Shown here: one piece after another, positions 8,477 through 18,037 of the stretch
Layout of the letters: each line of letters starts with the position of its first letter
Position numbering within the stretch: the first letter of the stretch is position 1
NCBI RefSeq assembly: GCF_024733555.1
Contig: NZ_JANIOF010000005.1
Coordinates: 1-64,000 of the forward strand
Source of the DNA: Paenibacillus sp. SC116
Lineage (GTDB): Bacteria; Bacillota; Bacilli; Paenibacillales; Paenibacillaceae
DNA length: 64,000 nt
Reading direction: 5' to 3'
Made by a program: the position numbers and the translations under genes
Notes under the pieces: model-generated
The model's input: the letters and a program-made list of their open reading frames with translations, nothing else
Told to the model about the DNA's origin: nothing
Database searches by the model: none

Positions 8477-9274
8477 TCAGCGGAATTGCGTAAACTTCGC
8501 CGTTGTTCGAATCGCTTCTTTGTAAGGAATACCTTGCTCTTTATACACAACATCCATCTGACCTTCGATTCGATGTGGAAGCTGAGATTTTCGGTCTATC
8601 CATACATAATAACTTGCCTGCACGTTTGACTCTTGGAGCATCTGGATAAAAGAACTTCGATAATTCTCAACTTGGTTATAAAGAAGAGATTGCAGCGCTT
8701 GTTGTTCTGCCTCTGAACGATTCTCCTTGCCTTGCGACCATATTCGGCTTGGTACAACTGCTGTTTCGAACTCTTCCAGCATTCGCTCACTAAACACACG
8801 TTTAGCCTCATCAGGCTCTAGATCAACACGAACGAGTATTTGGGGCCGCTCAGCTTCTGATGAATAGCTGTCAGCATCGTTCCCAACCGCAGCAGCCATC
8901 GTTGAATCCACGTAGCTCACTTTTTTATGAGACGTACGAATATCCGTTAACAGTCGAATTGGATTCCAGCGTTTTGGCGTCGTCTCCGCATACTCCTGTT
9001 GAGTCATTTTCATCTGGGTGCTTCTGTGATTATGCACCTCTCCTTGGAACCGAATCGTCTTCGTCTTTAATTGACGCTCTCCAACTTTTAGCTCGCCTAT
9101 GCCCTCGAAAAAGAACTGATCTTTGCCTGCCATCCCGCTGAGAGCACGAGTCAGAACCTCCTCAGGCGGTTGAGAGAACGGTGCATTGCATCCTACCAGC
9201 CCAACCATCATCAGTAGGGCAATTCCTACGTTTATTATCCGCTTCCTAACTGTGCAGCCCCTGATCCTCAACAT
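8477..9274 (-). CDS. Lipoprotein of unknown function
   Basis: A 265-residue predicted lipoprotein. The signal peptide KRIINVGIALLMMVGLVGC ends in a lipobox with the acylated Cys near residue 29. The mature part is hydrophilic and contains a PKRWNPIRLLTDI segment and IDRKSQLPHRIEGQMDVVY, reminiscent of LolA/LppX-like or germination-associated lipoproteins that read out lipid-like ligands. I do not recognise a named family. GGAGGGG before the ATG at 9274 sets the start; upstream in-frame ATGs have none. It lies downstream of the diguanylate cyclase gene but a hairpin separates them. Confidence 0.75.
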   Translation of the reverse strand: MLRIRGCTVRKRIINVGIALLMMVGLVGCNAPFSQPPEEVLTRALSGMAGKDQFFFEGIGELKVGERQLKTKTIRFQGEVHNHRSTQMKMTQQEYAETTPKRWNPIRLLTDIRTSHKKVSYVDSTMAAAVGNDADSYSSEAERPQILVRVDLEPDEAKRVFSERMLEEFETAVVPSRIWSQGKENRSEAEQQALQSLLYNQVENYRSSFIQMLQESNVQASYYVWIDRKSQLPHRIEGQMDVVYKEQGIPYKEAIRTTAKFTQFR

Positions 9275-9309
9275 AGGGGACCCCTCCATTCCTGAACGAA
9301 GACAAATAA

Positions 9310-9335
9310 CGGGATGAGCACATAGACTCATCCCG
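9310..9335 (-). terminator. Hairpin after the diguanylate cyclase gene
   Basis: CGGGATGAG pairs perfectly with CTCATCCCG around an eight-base loop. On the minus strand it is followed by TTATTTG, a weak T tract. It may terminate the cyclase transcript or protect its end. Confidence 0.45.
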
Positions 9336-9361
9336 CTTAGACTCACTCATATGAAGGGCAA

Positions 9362-11332
9362 TTATACATGTTCTTCACCAGACGCAATTTGAATCACATT
9401 GCGTCCTTTTTTCTTCGCTTCGTATAATGCCATATCTGCTCTATAAAATAACGTTTCCACACTTACCTTTTCGTCCTGCCAACTCCACTCTGCAACTCCG
9501 CAAGAAACCGTTACCTTTGGATCCGTCTCCTGCTCTACACGATTGCGTATGCGCTCGGCAACTTTCTTCGTTTGAGTCGTATTAAGCTGAGGCAAATAAA
9601 CCGCAATTTCCTCGCCACCCCAACGTGAGGCAATATCGGTTTCTCTTATGGAAGAGCGAATAATATCGCTGACTTGAACGAGTATTTTATCACCGATCTG
9701 GTGACCAAACGTATCATTAACCTGCTTAAAATAATCAATATCAACAACGATTAACGAGCCGCAAAAATCTTTTTGCTGCTGTCGATTCACTTGCTTGTCC
9801 AAATAATGCCTTGCATACAAGCCTGTTAACTGATCTTTATTCGCTAGATGTTTCACACGATCATGCAGAGTCGCATTCGCTATTGCAAGACCTAGATGTG
9901 CGCTTAGCATTTGCAACAACTTGAAATTGTCGTACGTAAAGAAATGAGGTCGTTTATCAGCAACCGCCACAATACCAACTAATTCGCCGCCACTAAACAG
10001 CGGTGCGGCAATAATGGAACGCAATCCTAAATCCTCAACCATTTGAATACGTTCAATATGATGATCTTCACTGTCTGAAATAATGACTGGTTCACGCAAG
10101 GTAAGTACGTACCCAAACAATCCTTTTTGAGTAGAATACGACGACCCTACATATTCAGCTATATTGGAAGAAACAACTTCAAATAAAGACTTGTCCTCAT
10201 TAAGCTGCAGCAACATGCAGAAATCAGCATGAAATACACGCAGCAGCTCATGCATTGCATCGTCAAACACATCACGTAAACGCAGACTCTGATTAATGCG
10301 CTTCGTTAATTCATTAATAAGACGCAGCTCTTGAATAACGTTGTTCGCATGTTCATGCAGACGCGCATTCTCAAATGCCGTACCTGCTGCTTCAATAATG
10401 AGCTCGATAACTTGGAGATCAGAAGTTTCGGGCTGCTCTTGTGCAAAAATTAGCTTCAATACACCATAAGAGCCTTGTTTCCCATTAAGGGCAAAAGCAA
10501 CCTCAAATCCAGAATCAGAATTGGCGGTGCATGTTTCCCCTTTCATAAAGGCCTCCATTACGATTGGATCGCCCCACGACTTGAACACTAACGCTTTGAC
10601 ATTAGGATTCTCACTACGGTGATCTTGGGACAAATATACCTCGACAATCGTATCTGGCACGAGTCGTTGAATGCCATCTATAATCTGCGTTAGAACAGAA
10701 TCTACATCTATCCGATCATGAATATGGCGCATCACGTAGTACAGCACTTCTCTCCGCTCTGCTTCTCGCTCTGACATGCGGTGTGTATGATACATCTCTT
10801 CTACAAACAGATGTTCGAACTCGCGATAAAAATGGGTTCTTAGTGCATATACCCAACCTTGTAAGGCAAATGATTGCAGCATGTCCGACTCATCGCATAC
10901 AAATAGAACGATACCAATCAATTCCTTTGTATATCTGGAAACGATAGGAAACGCAGCTGCTTTCTCCGCGTATACTGCCTCTTCGTCCCAGGCTGGTTTG
11001 CGCTTGGATAGTACACGTTGTACGAGCTCCTGCAATGGTATGCCTGCTTCTAGCTCATTCAGCTTGTCTGAACCTTCCAAACATTCCCCTTTATAGTCAT
11101 ACATCAATACACAATTCAGATGCTTGCGTATTGAAGGAGGAATTTCTAGTAGCCATTGGATATATGCGGTTTGTAGAAGAGAATGCGTGTACGGCAAATC
11201 ATGCAGCGTGATATCACGTTGCAGCAACCAATGTTCTGGGCTTCGATCAGCTCCAGAACTACGCTTCCAATTCTGTTGATGGTTGGCTATCAAGCCAGCA
11301 TTGCTCTGAGGATGGAGTCGACGTTTCGTCAT
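9362..11332 (-). CDS. GAF-GGDEF diguanylate cyclase
   Basis: A 656-residue cytosolic sensor cyclase making cyclic di-GMP. The C-terminal GGDEF domain begins at about residue 496 and carries GGEEI (residues 572-576) with the inhibitory I-site RETD just upstream. Asp in IVVDIDYF binds metal. A GAF domain is clear at about residues 350-480 (LFGYVLTLREPVIISDSED; IAAPLFSGGELVGIVAV), and one or two more GAF-like regions precede it. No membrane segment is seen. The ATG at 11332 is preceded by AAGGAG; a TTG five codons earlier overlaps that site. No PilZ or EAL gene is in the window. The input signal is unknown. Confidence 0.9.
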   Translation of the reverse strand: MTKRRLHPQSNAGLIANHQQNWKRSSGADRSPEHWLLQRDITLHDLPYTHSLLQTAYIQWLLEIPPSIRKHLNCVLMYDYKGECLEGSDKLNELEAGIPLQELVQRVLSKRKPAWDEEAVYAEKAAAFPIVSRYTKELIGIVLFVCDESDMLQSFALQGWVYALRTHFYREFEHLFVEEMYHTHRMSEREAERREVLYYVMRHIHDRIDVDSVLTQIIDGIQRLVPDTIVEVYLSQDHRSENPNVKALVFKSWGDPIVMEAFMKGETCTANSDSGFEVAFALNGKQGSYGVLKLIFAQEQPETSDLQVIELIIEAAGTAFENARLHEHANNVIQELRLINELTKRINQSLRLRDVFDDAMHELLRVFHADFCMLLQLNEDKSLFEVVSSNIAEYVGSSYSTQKGLFGYVLTLREPVIISDSEDHHIERIQMVEDLGLRSIIAAPLFSGGELVGIVAVADKRPHFFTYDNFKLLQMLSAHLGLAIANATLHDRVKHLANKDQLTGLYARHYLDKQVNRQQQKDFCGSLIVVDIDYFKQVNDTFGHQIGDKILVQVSDIIRSSIRETDIASRWGGEEIAVYLPQLNTTQTKKVAERIRNRVEQETDPKVTVSCGVAEWSWQDEKVSVETLFYRADMALYEAKKKGRNVIQIASGEEHV

Positions 11333-11634
11333 TTCCTTCTCCTTCAAACGCTATAGTCTCTTTCATTAATCATACAATAGATTACTGTGAAAAGGTACTA
11401 AATCCAATCATGCACCCAAAACTTTTTAGGCCATAAGAACTATATCGCGGTATAGAAATCCGTATACTTCGTCTATGAATTGGAAATTCTAAACCTAGAT
11501 GCTGCTCAATATGTAAATTAGTAATGATATACTTTCCCTTGAAAATTTATCCTACATTAAAACTAATCATAAATATGTTATGATTTCAAGATAATTTTTC
11601 AACTTATTGTTAGTTTGGTTTCACAATCTGGAAC

Positions 11635-11662
11635 TTGACATAACTCGGCCTTATCTTATAAA
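11635..11662 (+). promoter_or_regulatory. Sigma-A promoter of rpsD
   Basis: TTGACA at 11635-11640 and TATAAA at 11657-11662 are separated by 16 bases. Transcription should start near 11669, leaving a leader of about 180 bases before rpsD. Confidence 0.7.
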
Positions 11663-11668
11663 ATTACT

Positions 11669-11849
11669 TGATGTATATGGGCGAATCTGTGTCACCCTCA
11701 TGAATCTCATAGCAGGCATAGCTGCGGCTGAACATCTGTGTCTGAGCAAACTCAATCGAGATAAAACGATTGTACATGCATAATTATGAATTCGACGCAA
11801 ATGACCCACATTCTAACCTATACTTGAATGAAAAAGGAGTCAATATATT
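11669..11849 (+). promoter_or_regulatory. Long rpsD 5' leader, candidate S4 autoregulatory site
   Basis: A 180-base untranslated leader precedes rpsD. In B. subtilis, S4 binds the leader of its own mRNA and represses it. Here the leader holds a direct repeat ATCTGTGTC (11685-11693 and 11734-11742) and several short complementary stretches, including GGG/CCC flanking the first repeat and AGC/GCT near 11711-11723. The fold was not computed, so the S4-binding role is inferred from gene position and leader length. AAAAAGGAGTC is the ribosome site. Confidence 0.45.
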
Positions 11850-12449
11850 ATGTCTCGTTACACAGGTCCTAAGTTTAAACTAAGCCGTCGTCTTGGAATT
11901 TCCTTGAGCGGTACTGGTAAAGAATTGAAGCGCGCTTACCCTCCAGGACAACACGGTCCAGGACAACGTAAGAAAATGAGCGGATACGGTATCCAGCTTC
12001 AAGAAAAACAAAAACTTCGTCACACTTACGGTATGACTGAGAAGCAATTCCGTAACTTGTTCAACCGCGCTACAAAGTTGCAAGGTATCGCTGGTGAGAA
12101 CTTCATGTTCTTGCTTGAGAGCCGTCTTGACAACCTTGTTTACCGTCTTGGTTTCTCCAACTCCCGTGCAGGAGCTCGTCAGTTGGTATCCCACGGTCAC
12201 GTGACTGTAAACGGTAAAAAAGTTGACATCGCTTCTTACTCTGTAAGCATTGGCGACGTTGTCGGCTTGCGTGAGAAGAGCCGTGGTTTGAAAGTGGTTA
12301 AAGAAGCTATCGAAGGCCGTCACCACTTGCCAGGCTACTTGGAGTACAACGAAGCTGCTGTTGAAGGTAAGTATGTTCGCCTTCCAGAGCGCGCTGAGTT
12401 GTCCCAAGAAATCGATGAGAAGCAAATCGTCGAGTTCTACAGCCGTTAA
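11850..12449 (+). CDS. rpsD: 30S ribosomal protein S4
   Basis: A 199-residue primary 16S rRNA-binding protein that nucleates assembly of the small subunit. The sequence is typical from [16 protein letters not shown] to the S4 RNA-binding domain at about residues 90-155 ([33 protein letters not shown]). Codon use is strongly biased, as expected for a highly expressed gene. It lies alone, as in Bacillus, rather than in the alpha operon. A consensus promoter and long leader precede it, and a terminator follows. The long antisense frame across it is a by-product of that codon bias. Confidence 0.98.
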   Translation: MSRYTGPKFKLSRRLGISLSGTGKELKRAYPPGQHGPGQRKKMSGYGIQLQEKQKLRHTYGMTEKQFRNLFNRATKLQGIAGENFMFLLESRLDNLVYRLGFSNSRAGARQLVSHGHVTVNGKKVDIASYSVSIGDVVGLREKSRGLKVVKEAIEGRHHLPGYLEYNEAAVEGKYVRLPERAELSQEIDEKQIVEFYSR

Positions 12450-12461
12450 TTTATGCCAAGA

Positions 12462-12509
12462 AGAGGTTATCTTTCAAGTTTTACGACTTGGAGGATATCC
12501 TCTTTTTTT
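12462..12509 (+). terminator. Terminator of rpsD
   Basis: AGAGGTTATC pairs with GATATCCTCT (one mismatch) and is followed by seven T. It lies immediately after the rpsD stop. Confidence 0.85.
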
Positions 12510-12821
12510 ATGCTTATTTTTGTACAACTCATGCAAATAACAAAGCAACTACATAGACCCATCAAAACTCAAGCTAGAGCCAACACGACATCAAAAGCAG
12601 TTTCTCTACATAACTTCAAAAGAAGAAGAAACTATGCCTCTATTACAATTGCACACCAGCTCTACTTTTCCTCCAACTCCTACAATATACGAGCGCAAGC
12701 ATTACCATTTTCGATATGATTCGTCAAACAAAAAAGTATTTTACATGAATATACAGACACTTATCTTGTGTTTTTTTGTGTTATAATGGGAAGCGCTGCA
12801 ATCATTAAGGAGGAAGAAAGT
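12510..12821. other. Intergenic region before the penicillin-binding protein gene
   Basis: About 310 bases with no supported gene. TATAAT at 12782-12787 is a good -10 hexamer for the downstream gene, but no matching -35 is seen at usual spacing. AAGGAGG at about 12807-12813 is the ribosome site of the penicillin-binding protein gene. Confidence 0.4.
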
Positions 12822-15800
12822 ATGGTTGAGGAGACATTGACGAAGTCAAAGGGAGACCCGACTCGTCCAAAGCGTTCCGTCGGACGTATCATTTGGAATA
12901 CGTTCAAATGGTTCACGCTATTTGGCGTTCTCTGCTGCTTCTTAGCAGGCGGCATTGCGGTCGGATACATTACCTCTCTCGTCAAAGACGACCCGATACG
13001 CTCCAAAGAACATATCGTGCAGAAGGTCGATGAGAATGCCATCAGCGGGTTTGCCTATTTCAACGATGGCACGCTGATTGGCCAGCTTCGCACAGAAGAA
13101 GATCGTATCCCTATCAAATATGATCAAATCCCTCAAGTCGTTATAAACGCACTCATCGCAACGGAAGATAACCGTTTCTTTGAGCACAACGGAATAGACA
13201 TAAGAGGTACATCAAGAGCTGTGTTGCAACAAGTACTAGACAAACCTGTTCAGACAGGAGGAAGTACATTAACGCAACAACTCGCTCGTCGTGTATTTCT
13301 AAATACGGATCGTACAGCAACGCGCAAAGCAAAGGAAATTTTCCTGTCCTTGCGCATCGAGCGGATACTATCGAAGGAACAAATTTTAGAAGCCTATTTG
13401 AATAAAGTACCTTTTGGAAATGGCTCGAATGGCTATCAAGTATTTGGAATCAAAGCAGCTGCAAAAGGAATATTCAATGTTCATGATTTGGAAAAGCTGA
13501 ATATTGCGCAAGCAGCATATTTGGCAGGACTTCCGCAGCTACCTTCTGCTTATACCGCCTTTACTGGTAAAGGCGCCTATAACGAAAAAGGCATCAAGCG
13601 CGCAATCGAAAGACAGAAGCTTGTATTAAAGCGGATGTTAGAAGAGCAAAAAATTACGCAGCAGCAATATGAAGAAGCACTTAAATTCGATATTCGCAAA
13701 TCACTAGCGCAGCCGAAGCAGAAAGCATATTCTACATATCCATACTTAATGCTGGATATAGAACGTGCAGCAGTTGAAACCCTTATTCTTAGCCGAAATC
13801 CTGAGATGACAAAGGCTGATCTGCGCAAAGAAGAGCACCAACAACTTGTAGAAGATACGAAAGCAGAAGTTCTCCGCGGTGGTTATCATATTACTACCAC
13901 GATTGATAAGAAGATCTACAAGATGATGCGAAATATCGCGGAAGATCCTAAAAACTTCTCAAAGGATCATCCAGTCAAAGGTACGGAACAAGTAGCAGCT
14001 ATGATGATAGATCATCGTACAGGCGCTATTCTAGGCATGATTGAAGGTCGTGATTTCTATAAAGAACAAATGAATCACGCTACTCAGATGCTTCGTCAAC
14101 CGGGATCGACGATGAAGACACTTGCAGCTTTCTTGCCAGCATTAGAAAAAGGAATTATACAGCCCGCTTCCATTATTGATGATGCTCCAGTCATCTTGAA
14201 GAACGGTGATGGAACTTATCATATCCCTATCAATGCGGGACGTAAATTCCAAGGACTCGTAACAGCACGACATGCATTGAATCAATCTTTGAATGCACCT
14301 GCAATTAAGCTGTTCAACGAAGAACTCAAGGTCAAAAATGCATGGGATTTCGTCGAGAAACTTGGCATTACTACCTTGCATGAACGAGATTATCAAGCTC
14401 AAACCGGCGTTATCGGCGGTCTAACAAACGGGGTTACCGTGGAAGAATTTACGAATGCCTATGCGGCTATCGCAAACAACGGTAAGTTAAACGATGCATT
14501 CCTAATTCATAAAATCGTAGATTCAAACGGAAAAGAAGTGTACAAACATCAAGTCAAGCCAACACAAGTTGTATCGCCACAAACCGCATACTTGATGACA
14601 GATATGCTGCGTACAGCCGTAACAAATGGTACAGGCGGCGAGGTAAATCGCAAATTCCGTCATGACGACTATACGATTGTTGGTAAGACAGGAACAACTC
14701 AAAATGATGCTGATTCTTGGTTCATTGGCTATAGTCCTGATGTAACACTTGGTGTATGGGTCGGCTTCAAAGAACCAAAGCATACATTGAGCCGAAACGA
14801 AGTAAAGCATTCGATGCAAGTATGGGCGAAAATTATGAACGAAGCGATTGAGCTAAAGCCACAAACGTTCAAAAACAAAACGTTCAAACGTCCAGACGGC
14901 ATCGTTAGAAGGACCGTATCAGGCTATAGCGGCAAGCTTCCAAGCAAGAATACGGACAAATTCAATACGGATTTATTTAACAGCAAATACGTACCGACTA
15001 AAGTCGAAGATGTCCTTGTCAGCATGACATATATTACGTACAACGGTGTCAATTATATAGCTAACCCAGCTACACCTAGTGATATGACACAACAAAAAGT
15101 TGTTGTAAAACGTGAAAAGCCGATACAGACCTTAATGGAGGAACTAAGGAGAGCGCTTGGCAACTTGTCATCCGGCAGCAGTCGACGGTCTTTGGATTGG
15201 TACTTGCCGCTAGATGCATCAACAGACGCGCCAACCAAGAAAGATCCGCGTAAAGATGATGGCAAAGCACCAACATCTCCAAGCTCTGTAAGCGTCACAT
15301 CAAACAACGGCAAAGCAACGATTAGCTTCAATCCTAGCGGATCAAACGATGTTGTGGGCTATCGTCTATACCGCTCTATTGATGGCAAGCCTTATCAACA
15401 AACAGGACAGGTTGTCCTAGCTGGCGACAGTTATACATTCAGCAATGGTGTTTCTAATGCTCACCGCTATAACTACTATGTCACAGCAGTTGATGTTGTT
15501 GGTAAGGAATCTGCGGCATCTGCTACGGCTTCTTTAAACGGTGGAACACCACCGGCAGATCCGAATAGCGGTAATGCTACAGATCCATCATCGGAGCCAG
15601 GTACGAATCCAGGCAATTCATCTGGTTCCACATCGTCTGAAACACCTGGATCTAACGGGCAGACAACCAATGGAAATGGATCGTCTGAAACGGGATCTAC
15701 TAACAACGAATCTACACAAGTCGTCGCTCCTTCAGCTCCATCAGGATTGAGCGCTAGCAAATCAGCTGGAGGAGTATCCTTATCATGGAACTCCTCGGCT

Positions 15801-15980
15801 ACCGCTGTTAAATATTATGTATATCACAAAAGCAGCCAAGGTGGGTCCTATAAACGGATAGGCAATACCAACAGCACGTCATTCACCTATACGAGTGACG
15901 CTCCACAAGGCTCCTATCATGTAACGGCTGAAAATCGTGTAGGGGAATCCTCTGCCTCATCATCTGTGACGATAGAATAA
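12822..15980 (+). CDS. Class A penicillin-binding protein (PBP1A type) with C-terminal FN3 domains
   Basis: A 1052-residue bifunctional peptidoglycan synthase. A cytoplasmic tail and one membrane segment (about 31-53) precede the GT51 glycosyltransferase domain, with catalytic Glu in ATEDNRFFEHNG (residue 115) and GGSTLTQQLARR. The transpeptidase domain has STMK (Ser429, Lys432), SLN (489-491) and KTGT (622-625), so all catalytic motifs are intact. The C-terminus carries two fibronectin type III-like modules (about 812-895 and 965-1050), joined by a Gly/Ser/Thr/Asn/Pro-rich linker. AAGGAGG sets the ATG at 12822. It resembles B. subtilis PonA but is longer. In Bacillus this position near acsA is held by tyrS. 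Confidence 0.93.
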   Translation: MVEETLTKSKGDPTRPKRSVGRIIWNTFKWFTLFGVLCCFLAGGIAVGYITSLVKDDPIRSKEHIVQKVDENAISGFAYFNDGTLIGQLRTEEDRIPIKYDQIPQVVINALIATEDNRFFEHNGIDIRGTSRAVLQQVLDKPVQTGGSTLTQQLARRVFLNTDRTATRKAKEIFLSLRIERILSKEQILEAYLNKVPFGNGSNGYQVFGIKAAAKGIFNVHDLEKLNIAQAAYLAGLPQLPSAYTAFTGKGAYNEKGIKRAIERQKLVLKRMLEEQKITQQQYEEALKFDIRKSLAQPKQKAYSTYPYLMLDIERAAVETLILSRNPEMTKADLRKEEHQQLVEDTKAEVLRGGYHITTTIDKKIYKMMRNIAEDPKNFSKDHPVKGTEQVAAMMIDHRTGAILGMIEGRDFYKEQMNHATQMLRQPGSTMKTLAAFLPALEKGIIQPASIIDDAPVILKNGDGTYHIPINAGRKFQGLVTARHALNQSLNAPAIKLFNEELKVKNAWDFVEKLGITTLHERDYQAQTGVIGGLTNGVTVEEFTNAYAAIANNGKLNDAFLIHKIVDSNGKEVYKHQVKPTQVVSPQTAYLMTDMLRTAVTNGTGGEVNRKFRHDDYTIVGKTGTTQNDADSWFIGYSPDVTLGVWVGFKEPKHTLSRNEVKHSMQVWAKIMNEAIELKPQTFKNKTFKRPDGIVRRTVSGYSGKLPSKNTDKFNTDLFNSKYVPTKVEDVLVSMTYITYNGVNYIANPATPSDMTQQKVVVKREKPIQTLMEELRRALGNLSSGSSRRSLDWYLPLDASTDAPTKKDPRKDDGKAPTSPSSVSVTSNNGKATISFNPSGSNDVVGYRLYRSIDGKPYQQTGQVVLAGDSYTFSNGVSNAHRYNYYVTAVDVVGKESAASATASLNGGTPPADPNSGNATDPSSEPGTNPGNSSGSTSSETPGSNGQTTNGNGSSETGSTNNESTQVVAPSAPSGLSASKSAGGVSLSWNSSATAVKYYVYHKSSQGGSYKRIGNTNSTSFTYTSDAPQGSYHVTAENRVGESSASSSVTIE

Positions 15981-16014
15981 AGACACAGCGTATTTCATAA
16001 CGAACATACACAAA

Positions 16015-16053
16015 AGAGGGATATAAGCTGATAGTAGCTTATATCCCTCTTTA
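16015..16053. terminator. Bidirectional terminator between PBP and acsA
   Basis: A perfect 15-base-pair stem, AGAGGGATATAAGCT with its complement, encloses a six-base loop. It serves the convergent PBP (plus) and acsA (minus) genes. Confidence 0.85.
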
Positions 16054-16064
16054 TTATGCTGAGC

Positions 16065-17789
16065 TTAATCCTCAATTGTTGATAAATCCCCAGTTGGCAA
16101 GTTCAACTCCCAAGCCTTCAACACACGACGCATAATTTTACCTGAACGCGTCTTCGGAAGCTTGTCTTTGAATTCAATTTCTCGTGGAGCAGAATGGGCT
16201 GACAAGCCCTCTTTGACGAATTTCGCAATGTCTGCCTTCAATTCATCGGACGGTGTGTAGCCATCTCTTAGCGAGATGAACGCTTTAATAATTTCTCCAC
16301 GCAGCGGATCCGGCTTACCGATGACACCCGCTTCAGCTACAGCTGGATGCTCAACAAGCTTACTCTCAACATCGAATGGGCCTACACGTTCGCCAGCAGT
16401 GTTAATTACATCATCGACACGTCCTTGGAACCAGAAGTAGCCATCCTCATCTTTATACGCGGAGTCACCCGACACATACCAACCTTTGAGGCGGAAATAT
16501 TCTTCGTACTTGCCTGGGTTATTCCATATTTTACGCATCATAGATGGCCACGGTGTACGAATCGCCAAATTCCCCATGCGATACGGAGGCAGCTCATTGC
16601 CTTGATCATCAATAATAGATGCCTGCACACCTGGTATTGGGCGTCCCATCGAGCCAGGCTTAATGGCCATACTCGGATAGTTACAAATCATATGACCGCC
16701 AGTCTCAGTCATCCACCACGTATCGTGAATTCGTTGTCCGTATACTTTCATTCCCCACCGTACAACCTCTGGATTAAGAGGCTCACCTACGGAAAGTACA
16801 TGACGCAAACTCGACAAGTCGAATTCTTTTATAATTTCGTCTCCAGCACCCATGAACATACGGAAGGCTGTAGGCGCACTATACCATATCGTTACCTTGT
16901 AGCGCTCGATCGTTGAATACCAGTTCTGTGGACTGAAACGACCACCACGCACTACGTTGGTAGCACCATTTAGCCAAGGTGCAAATATACCGTACGATGT
17001 ACCCGTGACCCAACCAGGATCGCCTGTACACCAGTAAATATCGTCATCTTTCAAATCCAGTACCATCTTGCCTGTGAAATAGTGCTGAATCATAGCATTT
17101 TGCACATGATATACGCCTTTTGGCTTGCCTGTTGAACCGGAAGTATAGTGAATAATGAGTCCATCTTCACGATCGAGCCATTCGATTTCCGTTTCTTCCG
17201 ATGCACTAGCCATCTCTGCGTAGTAATCAACAATACCTTCATCTGCTTGAATGTTCTCACCAACAAGCACGATATGCTTTAATTCTGGCAACTGCTCACG
17301 CGGAATACGATGAAGCAGATCAGGAGTCGTGACAATAGCACTTGCTCCGCTGTCCTCTAGTCGATCCCGTACGGCTGTTTCCATGAATGCTTCGAACAAA
17401 GGTCCTACGACAGCACCTATTTTCAAAATACCAAACAAACTAATGTATAGCTCAGGGGTACGCGGCATAAATACAAAGACACGTTCACCCTTCGTAATCC
17501 CTTGCTTACGCAGCACGTTCGCAAATTGATTCGACTTGCGGCTGAGCTCCGCGTACGTATAGCTTTCATCTCTCACAGCATCACTGTAATAAAGTGCAAC
17601 CTTATCACCACGCCCCTCTGCTAGATGACGGTCAATGGCCTCATGTGCCATATTCACCTTACCAGTTGCATGCCATGTAAAATGCTTCTCAACTTCTTCC
17701 CAATTGAATGCTTCTGCTGCTGACTCATAGTTGTTCAGGTTCGGACTCAATGCCGATGCTTCGATGATTTCTCCTTGCACATTACCCAT
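16065..17789 (-). CDS. acsA: Acetyl-CoA synthetase
   Basis: A 574-residue AMP-forming acetate:CoA ligase, which activates acetate through acetyl-AMP. The ANL-superfamily P-loop YTSGSTGKPKGVYH, the WWMTETGG motif, YVSGDSAY and the hinge region GRVDDVI are present. The C-terminal PKTRSGKIMRR contains Lys551, the residue acetylated by AcuA and deacetylated by AcuC in B. subtilis (Lys549 there). The gene diverges from acuA-acuC, as in Bacillus. A CcpA operator-like sequence lies about 60 bases upstream of the start. The length and motifs are complete, so the enzyme should be active. Confidence 0.96.
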   Translation of the reverse strand: MGNVQGEIIEASALSPNLNNYESAAEAFNWEEVEKHFTWHATGKVNMAHEAIDRHLAEGRGDKVALYYSDAVRDESYTYAELSRKSNQFANVLRKQGITKGERVFVFMPRTPELYISLFGILKIGAVVGPLFEAFMETAVRDRLEDSGASAIVTTPDLLHRIPREQLPELKHIVLVGENIQADEGIVDYYAEMASASEETEIEWLDREDGLIIHYTSGSTGKPKGVYHVQNAMIQHYFTGKMVLDLKDDDIYWCTGDPGWVTGTSYGIFAPWLNGATNVVRGGRFSPQNWYSTIERYKVTIWYSAPTAFRMFMGAGDEIIKEFDLSSLRHVLSVGEPLNPEVVRWGMKVYGQRIHDTWWMTETGGHMICNYPSMAIKPGSMGRPIPGVQASIIDDQGNELPPYRMGNLAIRTPWPSMMRKIWNNPGKYEEYFRLKGWYVSGDSAYKDEDGYFWFQGRVDDVINTAGERVGPFDVESKLVEHPAVAEAGVIGKPDPLRGEIIKAFISLRDGYTPSDELKADIAKFVKEGLSAHSAPREIEFKDKLPKTRSGKIMRRVLKAWELNLPTGDLSTIED

Positions 17790-17847
17790 TGTCTTTCATC
17801 CTCCTGTTTCATTCACTTCTTTGGACTTCCCCCATGTGATACCGATA

Positions 17848-17861
17848 GTTAACCGCTTTCA
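17848..17861 (-). promoter_or_regulatory. CcpA operator (cre)-like site in the acsA-acuA intergenic region
   Basis: On the minus strand the sequence TGAAAGCGGTTAAC matches the cre consensus TGWAANCGNTNWCA at 12 of 14 positions. It lies just downstream of a possible acsA -10 hexamer, TATAAC, read on the minus strand at 17871-17866. That position would block initiation or early elongation. A plus-strand TATAAC at 18002-18007 may serve acuA. ccpA itself lies about 3 kb away in this window. Binding is inferred. Confidence 0.6.
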
Positions 17862-18037
17862 CGAAGTTATAAGCATAAGGACGATGTTGACTGTACATGT
17901 TGTCAAGAGGAAATTCTATGAACATAGTAATAACAGCATTATTATAGCACACCAATTGTAATTCGCCTATTCTTTTCCTTTTCAACTGTTCCTTTTTTTG
18001 TTATAACCTATGTGAAGAGAATAAGGAGTGATCGACT

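Noticed and set aside
11880-12425. 181-codon antisense frame across rpsD
   Set aside because: It mirrors the strongly biased codon use of a conserved ribosomal gene; its translation has no family resemblance and no ribosome site.
12453-12719. 88-codon frame after rpsD
   Set aside because: It begins inside the rpsD terminator and its protein is compositionally random.
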